Below are positions 51,179 to 60,099 of a DNA stretch of 64,000 bases, piece after piece. The stretch is from Roseburia_C sp031555935. GTDB lineage: Bacteria > Bacillota > Clostridia > Lachnospirales > Lachnospiraceae. A program made the position numbers and the translations under genes. The notes beneath the pieces are model-generated. The model did no database searches. It was given only the letters and a program-made list of their open reading frames with translations, and had not been told where the DNA came from. The DNA lies in assembly GCA_031555935.1 (NCBI GenBank), contig JAVBTX010000019.1:1-64000 (forward strand), given 5' to 3'. Every line of letters starts with the position of its first letter. Positions within the stretch are counted from its first letter, which is position 1.

Positions 51179-52588
51179 CTACTCAGCGCCTCGTCCTTTC
51201 AGTACAACTTCAATCGTTTTTAAGATAATTCGAATATCGAGGCTCAGCGACCAGTTCGAAATATACTCCGTATCCAGCTCAACCACTTCTTCAAAATTGC
51301 AAATGTCACTGCGGCCGCTCACCTGCCACATCCCGGTCAGTCCCGGCTTGATTCCCAGTCTGGCCCGATGATGTTTCTCATACTGGACAAATTCATCCAT
51401 CGTTGGCGGTCGTGTTCCAACGAGACTCATCTCACCTTTTAGAATATTCCAAAACTGCGGCAGCTCATCAATCGAAAATTTACGCATAAATTTTCCAATT
51501 GGAAAAATCCGCGGGTCGTCGTCCATCTTAAACATCAGACCATCTATTTTGTTCTGCTTCAGCAAGTCCTTCTTCTGTGCCTCGGCATTCACATACATTG
51601 AGCGAAATTTATATATTTTAAATCGTCTGCCATTTCGGCCCACCCGCACCTGTGAAAAGAATACCGGTCCCGGTGACTGCCGCTTAATTATCGGCGCAAA
51701 GATAATAAATGCAATGACCATCAGCAATAATCCGACAATGCTTCCAATAATATCGATCACGCGTTTGATCAACAACTGACGAGGCGAAGCAATCCGCATA
51801 CTGGATGTCAATACCATGTATCTTCCGCATTCCTCCACCAATTTATTCGGCATCAGCTTTGATTCATGCACCAACTTAAAATGGACCGTTACACCCATTT
51901 CAAGGAGCACTTCGGCCAATGCCTCACTGCTGTCAATGGAATTGCCATTAATAAACACTTCATCAACTACATGGGTCTGAACATATTCAAAAAAGTTATC
52001 CGCATTGGCAACTACCGGAATTTCCCGAATCACATCACCCTCACGCGGCTTGTCTACGACAACAATTCCTCTTACCATAAAATCCCGGTAACGGTTATCT
52101 TCAAAATCGCGAATACAATCTTCGACCTGTTCATTGGTGGTGACAATAATCATCACTGATTGCTTCTTGGCATCCCGCAGCCATTTTCGAATGATTCGTT
52201 TGTGCACCAAATGGACCGCAAATTCAATTGCCATCGATAAGCCCCAGTATGCAAATAAAATCTGTCGCGAATAAATCTCCGACTGCTTGGTGCCATACAT
52301 GTAAAGCAGCATACCTAAGAATACAATCGTCGTGGTAATCACAACGGTCTTTAATTCCTGAAAATAATTTCTCCGCAAAATGCCTTTGTATGGCTCAAAA
52401 AAGAACACCACACAAATATCAATCAAGATTAGAACAATACCCAATCTCTCATAAAATTGGTTTTTATATGGTGATGAAAATCCTAATCGGATCATATATG
52501 AAATTACAAATGCCAACTGCAAACAAAGCAAATCCAATATCATAAAATCCAGATGCTTCATCCAGCTTCGTCGTTCTTTTTTATACAT
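51179..52588 (-). CDS. Polyprenyl-phosphate glycosyl-1-phosphate transferase (WbaP/EpsL type)
   Basis: A 469-residue membrane enzyme that starts glycan assembly by transferring a sugar phosphate to undecaprenyl phosphate. Four N-terminal helices are followed by a Rossmann-like domain and the catalytic PF02397 domain (PGPVFFSQVRVGRNGRRFKIYKFRSM, RKFSIDELPQFWNILKGEMSLVGTRPP, GLTGMWQVSGRSD). The ATG at 52586-52588 follows AAAGGAAATAG. It heads a three-gene unit with two GT2 genes and has its own promoter. Confidence 0.94.
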   Translation of the reverse strand: MYKKERRSWMKHLDFMILDLLCLQLAFVISYMIRLGFSSPYKNQFYERLGIVLILIDICVVFFFEPYKGILRRNYFQELKTVVITTTIVFLGMLLYMYGTKQSEIYSRQILFAYWGLSMAIEFAVHLVHKRIIRKWLRDAKKQSVMIIVTTNEQVEDCIRDFEDNRYRDFMVRGIVVVDKPREGDVIREIPVVANADNFFEYVQTHVVDEVFINGNSIDSSEALAEVLLEMGVTVHFKLVHESKLMPNKLVEECGRYMVLTSSMRIASPRQLLIKRVIDIIGSIVGLLLMVIAFIIFAPIIKRQSPGPVFFSQVRVGRNGRRFKIYKFRSMYVNAEAQKKDLLKQNKIDGLMFKMDDDPRIFPIGKFMRKFSIDELPQFWNILKGEMSLVGTRPPTMDEFVQYEKHHRARLGIKPGLTGMWQVSGRSDICNFEEVVELDTEYISNWSLSLDIRIILKTIEVVLKGRGAE

Positions 52589-52651
52589 TCTATTTCCTTT
52601 CGAAAGCCTCATACATTAATGTAAAATTCTTCCTCAGATAACAATAATTTT

Positions 52652-52680
52652 ATCATACCTTAAGCGTTTCGAAACAACAA
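52652..52680 (-). promoter_or_regulatory. Promoter of the sugar-phosphate transferase gene
   Basis: On the minus strand TTGTTG (52675-52680) and TATGAT (52652-52657) are 17 bases apart. An AT-rich hairpin (TTTTCTTAA/TTAAGAAAA) near 52683-52709 may end the upstream transcript. Confidence 0.55.
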
Positions 52681-52717
52681 CGAATTTTTTCTTAATTTTT
52701 TTTAAGAAAAATGTTTG

Positions 52718-54604
52718 TTATTGCGACTTGTGCCCAAAAGGCATGCTTTGCTTGTATGAATAATTCGATTTATTTAATGTAAAATTCGGATTATAATAAG
52801 GGTCTCCGGCTTCTATTATTGTGCTCCATTTTTGCTTAAAACAATCAATTTCCTGACCAAAACGTTCGACTTTTTCTCTGGTATCCTCAAGCCCTCTCGA
52901 TTTTGACTCATAATGGTATGCAAGGACTTGTGGATTGTAAACAATCAGCAGCCCCAATTCACGAAGCTTTAGACATAAATCCACATCATTAAAGGCGACC
53001 GCCAATGTCTCATCAAATCCACCGACAGTATCAAATGCGCTCCGTTTCACCATCATACAGGCCGCTGTGACTGCACTATAATTAAGCTGGACGCTGGCTT
53101 TATTCAGATAGCCGTCCCGCTCTCTTTTTAAGCCCACCAGCATATTAGACGCGATTCCGCCAATTCCAATGACAATTCCGGCATGCTGAACAGTGTTATC
53201 TTCATATAAGAGCTTTACCCCAACTGCCCCCACTTCCGGGCGGCTGCAGTTGCTCAGCATCCGTTCCAGCCAATCGTTTGTAATCAGCTCAATGTCATTA
53301 TTTAAAAACAGCAAATATTTGCCGTGGGTATATCTAACACCAAAATTATTGATTGCCGAATAGTTAAAGTCAGCCCCCCAGGTTACCACACAGATGCGTT
53401 TTCCATCTGCCAGCGTTCCTTCCAGTGCTTGCCCTGACACATATTTTTGTCCCACCAGTTCTTCGTAGTAAGCAAATGTTTCCGGCTGTTCACTATTATT
53501 CTCAACAATGACAATCTCATAATGCTGATACGTACTCTTGGCAATGGAGTCAAGACATTGCTTCAGCATCGCCGACTGGTCTTTATTCGGAATCAGAATG
53601 GATATTAAAACCTCGTTTGGGCATGCGTAATCCAGCTCATAGAAGCCCATATGTGAGGTATCACGAATGGCAGCTTCCTGCCCCCAGGCTTGTAAATGTG
53701 CCTGAATCGCCCGCCTCCCAGCCGCAAATGCATAGAGCTTACTCTCTGGATTGTCTGCGGTTGAGGTTCGCGACACCCGCCAGTGATAAAGGATGCGCGG
53801 CACATGAGCAATGCTCCCTGCGTTCGCGAGACAACGGAAAATAAAATCATAATCCTGCGCCCCGTCAAATTCTTTGCGAAATCCGCCAGCCTTTTCCACA
53901 ACGGAACGTTTCACGCAAAAAAAGTGCGTAATATAATTGTTAGAACGGAGTAAATCCAAATTAATGTCCGGTTTAAAATGTGGCTGTGAAAATATTTTGG
54001 AGTCCTCGGATACCTTGTCCTCATCGGTATACACAACCTCACATTCCGCATCACTTTTCAAACCATTGATTGTTCGGCCACCCTGATAAAGCGCCATATT
54101 TAGCACTTCATACAAGGCATCCCTGGCCAGCAAATCATCATGGTCTAACAAACCAATCCAATCGCCATCTGCCATTGCAAAGGCGGCATTGGTATTCTCG
54201 GCAATACCTAGATTTTCACCCAGGTGCTGATATTTGATGCGGTCATCCGCTAAATATTTTTGAACCATCCGCTTCACACTATCATCTGGTGTTCCATCCG
54301 CCAGACAGAGCTGCCAGTTACGATATGACTGGTCAAGCACCGATTGCACCATTTCATCAAAAAAATGTTCCGGGGTACAATACAAGGGCACACAAATACT
54401 AATCAGCGGGCGCCGTTCCCATGCATCGGAACGCTCCCGCTGTAATTGTAATGCCTCAGGCGTCGCCTGATGTTTTTCATACCAAGGTCCATATGCGACC
54501 TCTTCTGGTTCTAAGCGTTCGCCCACTCGAACCAGAAATGCCTTTAGACCATAATTCTTTAGGAAACGAATTCCTTTAACAATATTATAGTATGTGATTT
54601 TCAT
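52718..54604 (-). CDS. Double-domain family 2 glycosyltransferase
   Basis: A 628-residue protein with two GT-A modules. Module 1 (about 68-300) has ISICVPLYCTPEHFFDEMVQSVLDQSY, LDHDDLL and VYTDEDKV; module 2 (about 330-590) has ISILIPNKDQSAMLKQCLDSI, FLNNDIELI and VGGFDETLAVAFNDVDLCLKL. Both DxD-like motifs are intact, so both halves may act. The final 60 residues (YHYESKSRGLEDT, GDPYYNPNFTLNKSNYS) match the paralog at 54838. Enzymes of this build make alternating or rhamnan-type backbones. The ATG overlaps the zinc-ribbon stop by four bases. Confidence 0.92.
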   Translation of the reverse strand: MKITYYNIVKGIRFLKNYGLKAFLVRVGERLEPEEVAYGPWYEKHQATPEALQLQRERSDAWERRPLISICVPLYCTPEHFFDEMVQSVLDQSYRNWQLCLADGTPDDSVKRMVQKYLADDRIKYQHLGENLGIAENTNAAFAMADGDWIGLLDHDDLLARDALYEVLNMALYQGGRTINGLKSDAECEVVYTDEDKVSEDSKIFSQPHFKPDINLDLLRSNNYITHFFCVKRSVVEKAGGFRKEFDGAQDYDFIFRCLANAGSIAHVPRILYHWRVSRTSTADNPESKLYAFAAGRRAIQAHLQAWGQEAAIRDTSHMGFYELDYACPNEVLISILIPNKDQSAMLKQCLDSIAKSTYQHYEIVIVENNSEQPETFAYYEELVGQKYVSGQALEGTLADGKRICVVTWGADFNYSAINNFGVRYTHGKYLLFLNNDIELITNDWLERMLSNCSRPEVGAVGVKLLYEDNTVQHAGIVIGIGGIASNMLVGLKRERDGYLNKASVQLNYSAVTAACMMVKRSAFDTVGGFDETLAVAFNDVDLCLKLRELGLLIVYNPQVLAYHYESKSRGLEDTREKVERFGQEIDCFKQKWSTIIEAGDPYYNPNFTLNKSNYSYKQSMPFGHKSQ

Positions 54605-54807
54605 TTTTTCTTGTCCTTCTTGTTGTGAATGTACATCCAGGTATCAACATAATCCTCGCGCTCTCCTTCACTTAATAAGGCAAATTTATTAAATGACATC
54701 TTGGTCAATTCCATCTTCTGCTCGGCGCATTTATGGCATTCAACATGCTTTCTCCGAGATACTGCCCGAAGCCATCCACACTCTGGGCAGATATATACTT
54801 TTATCAT
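54601..54807 (-). CDS. Small zinc-ribbon protein
   Basis: A 68-residue protein. CPEC near residue 8 and CHKC near residue 25 form a zinc ribbon; a helical, basic C terminus follows (YVDTWMYIHNKKDKKK). The ATG follows AGGGAGTGAGCAT. It is wedged between two double-domain glycosyltransferase genes and overlaps the second by ATGA, so it is a real, translated gene. Function unknown. Confidence 0.8.
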   Translation of the reverse strand: MIKVYICPECGWLRAVSRRKHVECHKCAEQKMELTKMSFNKFALLSEGEREDYVDTWMYIHNKKDKKK

Positions 54808-54837
54808 ATGCTCACTCCCTAATTCTTTCCCACAACT

Positions 54838-57288
54838 CTATTTTAGTGAGAAATCAGCTTTATTCAGAGTTAAATTTGGATTGTAATAAGGGTCCCCCCG
54901 CTGAATTACGTCACCCCAGTTCTGCTGGAATATTCCCACTTCCTGATTGAACCTGATGACCTTTTCTGGTGTATCCTCTAATCCCCTGGATTTAGATTCA
55001 TAGTGATAGAACTCGGCATACGGATTGTAGACGACTAACTTTCCTAGTTTTCGCACTTTCATGCAATAATCAATATCATTAAACGCTACCACCAGTTCTT
55101 CCGACAATCCCCCTACTGTTTCAAAGACTTTTTTCTTTGTCATCAAGCAGGCGGCGGTAACTGCGGAGTAATCCTGGGCAACAAATATCCGCGCCTGATA
55201 ACCAAGGTCATATCTTGAGGAACCGATAAAGGCGTGTCCTGCCATACCAGAAAAACCAATCACTACGCCGGCATGCTGAATGGTATCATCCTCATACATC
55301 AGCTTGGCACCGACAATTCCGACATCTTCGCGCATACAATAATTTAACATCTCGCGAATCGCATCGCTGCCAATCATTTCAGTATCATTATTTAGCAACA
55401 GCAGATATTCACCTTTGGCAAATTTTGCGCCATAATTATTTATCTTTGAATAATTAAACTCTTCTTTATAATACACCACTCGAATATTGTCGAAGTCGCG
55501 TTCCAACTCCTGATATGCTGCAAATGTAGTCTCCTCCGTGCTATTATTCTCGATGATAATAAACTCCAGATTGCGATAACTTGACTGCTCCTGAATGGAG
55601 GTAATGCATTTTTTCAAATCCGCAATATGGTCTTTATTCGGTATCAAAATGGATACCAGCGGTTCTTCCGTCCAATGATAGCATGTATGATACATGCCAT
55701 AGTAGGTGCTATGCTCAACTGTTGCGGGGATTCCCAAACGTTTATAGTGCTCGTTTAAGGCCTGCTTTGCCGCATCAAACGCATATAGCTTGCTCTCCGG
55801 GTTCGATGCTGTTGAGTCAAGATGACACCGCCAATGGTACAACACCTTTGGAATATGATATATATTTCGCGCCTGCTCTGCGCACCGCAGCGTTAAATCA
55901 TAGTCCTGCGCCCCATCATATTCACGGCGCAAAAATCCCGCCTGTACCAGCAGCTCATGCTTGACTGCACACAAATGGCAGATATAATTCATACTGCGTA
56001 ACAAATCAAGATTAAAATCCGGTTTGAAGTTTGGTTCAAAATAGGATTTGCCATCCATATCCACCTTATCTTCATCGGAATACATCATATCAATCGTTTG
56101 GTCTTCATTTAACGCTTTGGCAAATTCGTAAAGTGCCTCAGCCGGAATCAGGTCATCATGGTCAGCAAAAATCACATATTCTCCCTGTGCCATCAAAAGG
56201 GCGGCGTTGGTATTTTCTGAAATGCCCTCGTTGCTGGCTAGTGTTTCAAACCGGATTCGCGAATCGGCCTTCGCATATTTTTCTAAAATCGGTGTTACCG
56301 TACTATCTTTTCCACCACCATCGGCTAAGCAAAGCTCCCAATTGGTATAGGTCTGAGCAATAATAGAATCAATCATTGCCTGCAAATACTTTGCGGGTGT
56401 CTGATAGACGGGAATCACAATTGAAAATAATGGCGCATAATCAAATTTCATCTGACGCTGCTCGCTCAATTCTGCTTCGCTGGTCAAATGCTGCTGCCGC
56501 CACAAATTATAGTCCTGCTCTGGTTTGTGACCTAGCTTCACCTGGATTCGCTGCCATGTTTTACGAATCCCATTGCGGCGGTAATATGCCACTGCTTTCT
56601 GAAACATATTTGGTGATATATTACTATCCCATTTTTTTCCATTCATAATATGTGAAAAGCTATTGTGGTAGCTGCTCTCGTTCGTGCCACTTATTAATTT
56701 TAGTGTAAAGTCACGCGCCGTTCCAATGGGAATCGTTATTTTAAATCCGGCTTCGTAATGTGGCTCTATTTCCTCATAGATATCTATCACATCGCGGCGA
56801 TGATAACGAGTAATTTCTGACTGTATTTCTTCCCCTGCTGAGGTCACCAAAATCTCTACCGGTGCTCTGCCAATGGCCCAGCCACTGATGGTCGCTTTGC
56901 CATCCGCCACATGTTCGGTTTCGATATAATGGTCGACCCCGGCTGCCATTTCGATTAGTTGTTTTACTGGTACGGTTCGGACCGTCTTTTTCTCTTGTCC
57001 CAGCACCGAAACAATGCGTAGCTGCTTATGTTCCTTCCAGTTCTGTGGTAAAGAAACTTCCAAGCGGATTTCTTCTGATATATCAGCCTGATAATCCTGA
57101 TACTTCTGGCGAATCTCGACACCACACTTTTTCTCTGATGTATAGTTTAGTAATTCCCGGTCCAGATACACTTCTATGCTGCGTTCGTCTGGGTTATCCT
57201 TCGGAAACCAGCCGCGAAGCACTAGTACAAACGCGCCGCTGCTTAGGTGAAATCTGAAATTTTCCAGAAAAAAGCTATGATCTACCAT
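54838..57288 (-). CDS. Double-domain family 2 glycosyltransferase with N-terminal beta-sandwich
   Basis: An 816-residue paralog of the 628-residue protein. The first 220 residues form two beta-rich modules (LRGWFPKDNPDERSIEVYLD; ATISGWAIGRAPVEILV) found before glycosyltransferases of the same class. GT-A module 1 has FSIVIPVYQTPAKYLQAMIDSI, FADHDDLIP and MYSDEDKVDMDG; module 2 has VSILIPNKDHIADLKKCI, LLNNDTEMI and VAFNDIDYCMKV. It ends YHYESKSRGLEDT and GDPYYNPNLTLNKADFS. GGAGTATTT precedes the ATG. Confidence 0.92.
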   Translation of the reverse strand: MVDHSFFLENFRFHLSSGAFVLVLRGWFPKDNPDERSIEVYLDRELLNYTSEKKCGVEIRQKYQDYQADISEEIRLEVSLPQNWKEHKQLRIVSVLGQEKKTVRTVPVKQLIEMAAGVDHYIETEHVADGKATISGWAIGRAPVEILVTSAGEEIQSEITRYHRRDVIDIYEEIEPHYEAGFKITIPIGTARDFTLKLISGTNESSYHNSFSHIMNGKKWDSNISPNMFQKAVAYYRRNGIRKTWQRIQVKLGHKPEQDYNLWRQQHLTSEAELSEQRQMKFDYAPLFSIVIPVYQTPAKYLQAMIDSIIAQTYTNWELCLADGGGKDSTVTPILEKYAKADSRIRFETLASNEGISENTNAALLMAQGEYVIFADHDDLIPAEALYEFAKALNEDQTIDMMYSDEDKVDMDGKSYFEPNFKPDFNLDLLRSMNYICHLCAVKHELLVQAGFLRREYDGAQDYDLTLRCAEQARNIYHIPKVLYHWRCHLDSTASNPESKLYAFDAAKQALNEHYKRLGIPATVEHSTYYGMYHTCYHWTEEPLVSILIPNKDHIADLKKCITSIQEQSSYRNLEFIIIENNSTEETTFAAYQELERDFDNIRVVYYKEEFNYSKINNYGAKFAKGEYLLLLNNDTEMIGSDAIREMLNYCMREDVGIVGAKLMYEDDTIQHAGVVIGFSGMAGHAFIGSSRYDLGYQARIFVAQDYSAVTAACLMTKKKVFETVGGLSEELVVAFNDIDYCMKVRKLGKLVVYNPYAEFYHYESKSRGLEDTPEKVIRFNQEVGIFQQNWGDVIQRGDPYYNPNLTLNKADFSLK

Positions 57289-57300
57289 AAATACTCCATT

Positions 57301-58887
57301 CTACTTTAAAATAATGCTATTGGGAGCTGTCGCGAAACTTTTTATTTTACTGCCAAGGGATTCCATTATGGCTTGGTTCTGCGGCGTTGTATAGACTCCC
57401 TCAGGATCCTCAAACAACAGATTCGGCGCATCAAAGAATGCCAGCTGCGGTGCAACCGTTCGATAAAAATCTTCTTTTAGTCCACCATTGCCATGATGGC
57501 CCATCTGTATGTAATCAGCTTCCAACGTGTCACCATACTGCGTTAACAGATAGTCACTCATGGACTTGCCGACATCAGCACAATATAACATTGTCTCATG
57601 CTTGCCATGAACCTGAAACATCATCGAACCATCATTTAACAAATCTGCTGATATTTCATCGACTTTGTCCTCATAAGCACTTAATATATCAATGTTTAGC
57701 TTGCCAACTGAGATGGTATCACCTGCATGTACGTATTCTAGCTGAGCAATCTCCATCCCGAGAAATCTTTCATACATCGTAACACTATCCCAGCTTGCAT
57801 TTTCCATACAAAGCTCTGGCGGCGCCATTTCGACCGTATATATTTTATCAATGGTGATATCTCCCAAGTTGTCATAGATTTCACAAAACGCTCCGATGTG
57901 GTCCTCATGAGGATGGGTCAATATCCAAGCATCGACATGATTTCCCAAATCGGCAATCACCTCACGTACTTTTTCGGCATTATCGACCCAGCCGCCATCG
58001 ACAACGACGACATGGCCTTTTTTATCTTGCATGGTGTGAAAAATCTGCTGCGCTCCCTCAGCCTCACCATATTGGGTAATCAGCCAATCAGTCTTAGCAA
58101 TTGTTCCGGTATCCAAGCGGTACACATAGTAGTTTCCCGCATCAGCCGCTATCGTATAACCAGCGGCTGTAATAATTTCCGCAAAGCCCTCATCCTTTAA
58201 GTGAACCAGATAATTGTATTTGCCTTTGGAAGCCAGATAGGCCAGCGCATTGGCATCCAGACTAGGGGCATTGATTGTATTATAAATTTGCTGTGACAGC
58301 TTCGATACATTCTCGCCGCGAAGTGCATCACGTCCATATGGCATCCTGATATTGGCATCATACTGTCGGATTCCGGTTACCAGTGTGTTAAAAACAATTG
58401 CCCGTATATCTGTAATACCCTGTTCTGCTGCATCTGCTTCAATCGCATCACATACAGCCAGCACATCTTGATTTAGTTTATAAGGATTCGGTGCCTCGGT
58501 AAAATTGGCTTCATTATACATCGTATTTCCGTTCAACACCAGCATTCCCAGCGTAAGGATGGTTAATAGTGCCTTTTTCCAACGTGCATCGGCCTTAAAT
58601 ATGATACTGGTCAGTGCATAGGCAATCATCACAGTCACCGGTAACAGCCAGTACATGCGCCAGTACACACCATATCCAATACAGTATTTCATAATGATAT
58701 AGGCTGACAGCGGAAACAGATATACTCCGGCAAATATGAGTATATTTCCAAGAAACAAAGATTGCTTTTTTTTATCTTTTTCCAACGCTAGAATATATAT
58801 AATTGCAATGAAGAACAAGGTGATATACATGCCTGTCCCCCAAAATTCCTTGTACATATTAATGGCATTTATGATTACATCTTTCAT
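57301..58887 (-). CDS. Membrane protein fused to a metallo-beta-lactamase domain
   Basis: A 528-residue fusion. Residues 1-125 hold about four membrane helices (MYITLFFIAIIYILAL, WMLLP-type helices); 130-285 form a soluble domain; from about 290 to the end is a metallo-beta-lactamase fold with VVVDGGW, THPHEDHIG (HxHxDH), ADVGKSM and MGHHGNGG metal ligands, of the ComEC/YycJ-like group. The start follows GGAGGGACGTAACTG, 20 bases after the end of the DUF6077-like gene, so it looks like the second half of that membrane protein joined to a hydrolase. Its role in glycan export or cleavage is unknown. Confidence 0.82.
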   Translation of the reverse strand: MKDVIINAINMYKEFWGTGMYITLFFIAIIYILALEKDKKKQSLFLGNILIFAGVYLFPLSAYIIMKYCIGYGVYWRMYWLLPVTVMIAYALTSIIFKADARWKKALLTILTLGMLVLNGNTMYNEANFTEAPNPYKLNQDVLAVCDAIEADAAEQGITDIRAIVFNTLVTGIRQYDANIRMPYGRDALRGENVSKLSQQIYNTINAPSLDANALAYLASKGKYNYLVHLKDEGFAEIITAAGYTIAADAGNYYVYRLDTGTIAKTDWLITQYGEAEGAQQIFHTMQDKKGHVVVVDGGWVDNAEKVREVIADLGNHVDAWILTHPHEDHIGAFCEIYDNLGDITIDKIYTVEMAPPELCMENASWDSVTMYERFLGMEIAQLEYVHAGDTISVGKLNIDILSAYEDKVDEISADLLNDGSMMFQVHGKHETMLYCADVGKSMSDYLLTQYGDTLEADYIQMGHHGNGGLKEDFYRTVAPQLAFFDAPNLLFEDPEGVYTTPQNQAIMESLGSKIKSFATAPNSIILK

Positions 58888-58907
58888 CAGTTACGTCCCT
58901 CCATCCA

Positions 58908-59948
58908 TTAGCGAATCACCAGGTATATCCCAGCAAAAATTAAATTGGGGAGACAACAGAGTAACATCTGCACCAGCGGCCGGATTTTTCTTTTTTGAAA
59001 TGCAATCAGAATTGCCATAATCCCGGTCATAATCGCCCCGAGCATAATTCCCATTGACGATACCAGACAGCAAGCCAACATCAGACTGAGTAGCAAGAAC
59101 CAGTCCGCCTTTTCAAACTTGTCCATCATCAGCCGCATGCCCAGATAGAATACCAATGGCAATAATGCCGAGGCCAATAATGCTTTTCCCTGCCAGATTC
59201 GAACTAACATAACCATCCCCTGCGTATGGGTTGTCGTTGCTGCAAACATTTGCACTACCGCAGCCAGCAAGACAAAATACGCCGTCTTTTCACGGTCGCC
59301 TTTGAACAATTCATGACCGGTCAGCATAAATACCCCATATGCCAGCGGAACAAATATCACCGGTAACAAGGTATGAGCCAGAATCGTCGGATGAATCGTT
59401 GACAAACGAGCTAACACCGCGACAAGGATTGGAAATGGTGACAAAACATAACGTGAGGGATAGGCCGAATATGCCGCCCCACTATATGGATTAAACTGAA
59501 AAATCGTATCGGTATGCACTGCCGTCACTGCTGTCGCCACATAAAAGGAATCATCATCGTCGACATGCATCTGAAAGACATACATGTAAATCTGGAAACC
59601 AATGACCACAACTGCTAGTATTGTAATCCACGGCATGTGTCGCAATGTATGAAATAAATCTTTGATGATTGCCACCAAACGCCGGCAATTGACAATCAAA
59701 GATATCATACATAACAATGCAATAATGCCAATATATACGTAAGCTAGTCCACTCAAGCTTTTTTCCAAATAGGTTGCTGGCATCGCCAATAGATAGAAGA
59801 TTGCCAGGCAAATTACCATGCCACTGACCCAGTTTCTGATAATGCTATTGGCTTCGCTGCTTGTACGAAGCATCCTTGTGTATAGAATACCTATGAAAAA
59901 CGGGATGATTCCCATTAAAATTCCAAATAATATGATATAAATGCTCAT
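58908..59948 (-). CDS. DUF6077-like multi-helix membrane protein
   Basis: A 346-residue protein with about nine membrane helices. The loop FQMHVDDDDSFYVATAVTAVHTD near residue 120 and PSRYVLSPFPILVAVLA resemble DUF6077 proteins, which have a GT-C-like look. It ends with a helix at IYLVIR, shorter than usual for the family. The ATG at 59946-59948 follows AGAGGAGAATTTT; the frame 27 codons longer is rejected. It is the first gene of the glycan block and is preceded by a strong -10. Confidence 0.8.
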   Translation of the reverse strand: MSIYIILFGILMGIIPFFIGILYTRMLRTSSEANSIIRNWVSGMVICLAIFYLLAMPATYLEKSLSGLAYVYIGIIALLCMISLIVNCRRLVAIIKDLFHTLRHMPWITILAVVVIGFQIYMYVFQMHVDDDDSFYVATAVTAVHTDTIFQFNPYSGAAYSAYPSRYVLSPFPILVAVLARLSTIHPTILAHTLLPVIFVPLAYGVFMLTGHELFKGDREKTAYFVLLAAVVQMFAATTTHTQGMVMLVRIWQGKALLASALLPLVFYLGMRLMMDKFEKADWFLLLSLMLACCLVSSMGIMLGAIMTGIMAILIAFQKRKIRPLVQMLLCCLPNLIFAGIYLVIR

Positions 59949-59978
59949 AAAATTCTCCTCTTTTTTTACATCTGCATT

Positions 59979-60003
59979 ATTATACCACATTTTGTCATAA
60001 AAA
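59979..60003 (-). promoter_or_regulatory. Promoter of the surface-glycan block
   Basis: On the minus strand TGGTATAAT is an extended -10 (TATAAT at 59979-59984). The -35 is poor (T-rich). It is divergent from the pyrophosphorylase gene, whose promoter I could not place with confidence. Confidence 0.5.
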
Positions 60004-60099
60004 AAACAAGAAACTGCGTACAGTTGCATAACTTGCGTTTTTTGTCAAACACTGATATTCTATTGATTGAGACAAAACTTACGATTGGAGGATGGAAAG

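Noticed and set aside
58888..58907. A frameshift between the DUF6077-like gene and the fusion gene
   Set aside because: The second gene has its own GGAGGG ribosome-binding site and ATG, so it is a real boundary.
60067..60099. A TTG start 33 bases upstream of the pyrophosphorylase ATG
   Set aside because: GGAGG lies between the two starts and the family begins at the later ATG.
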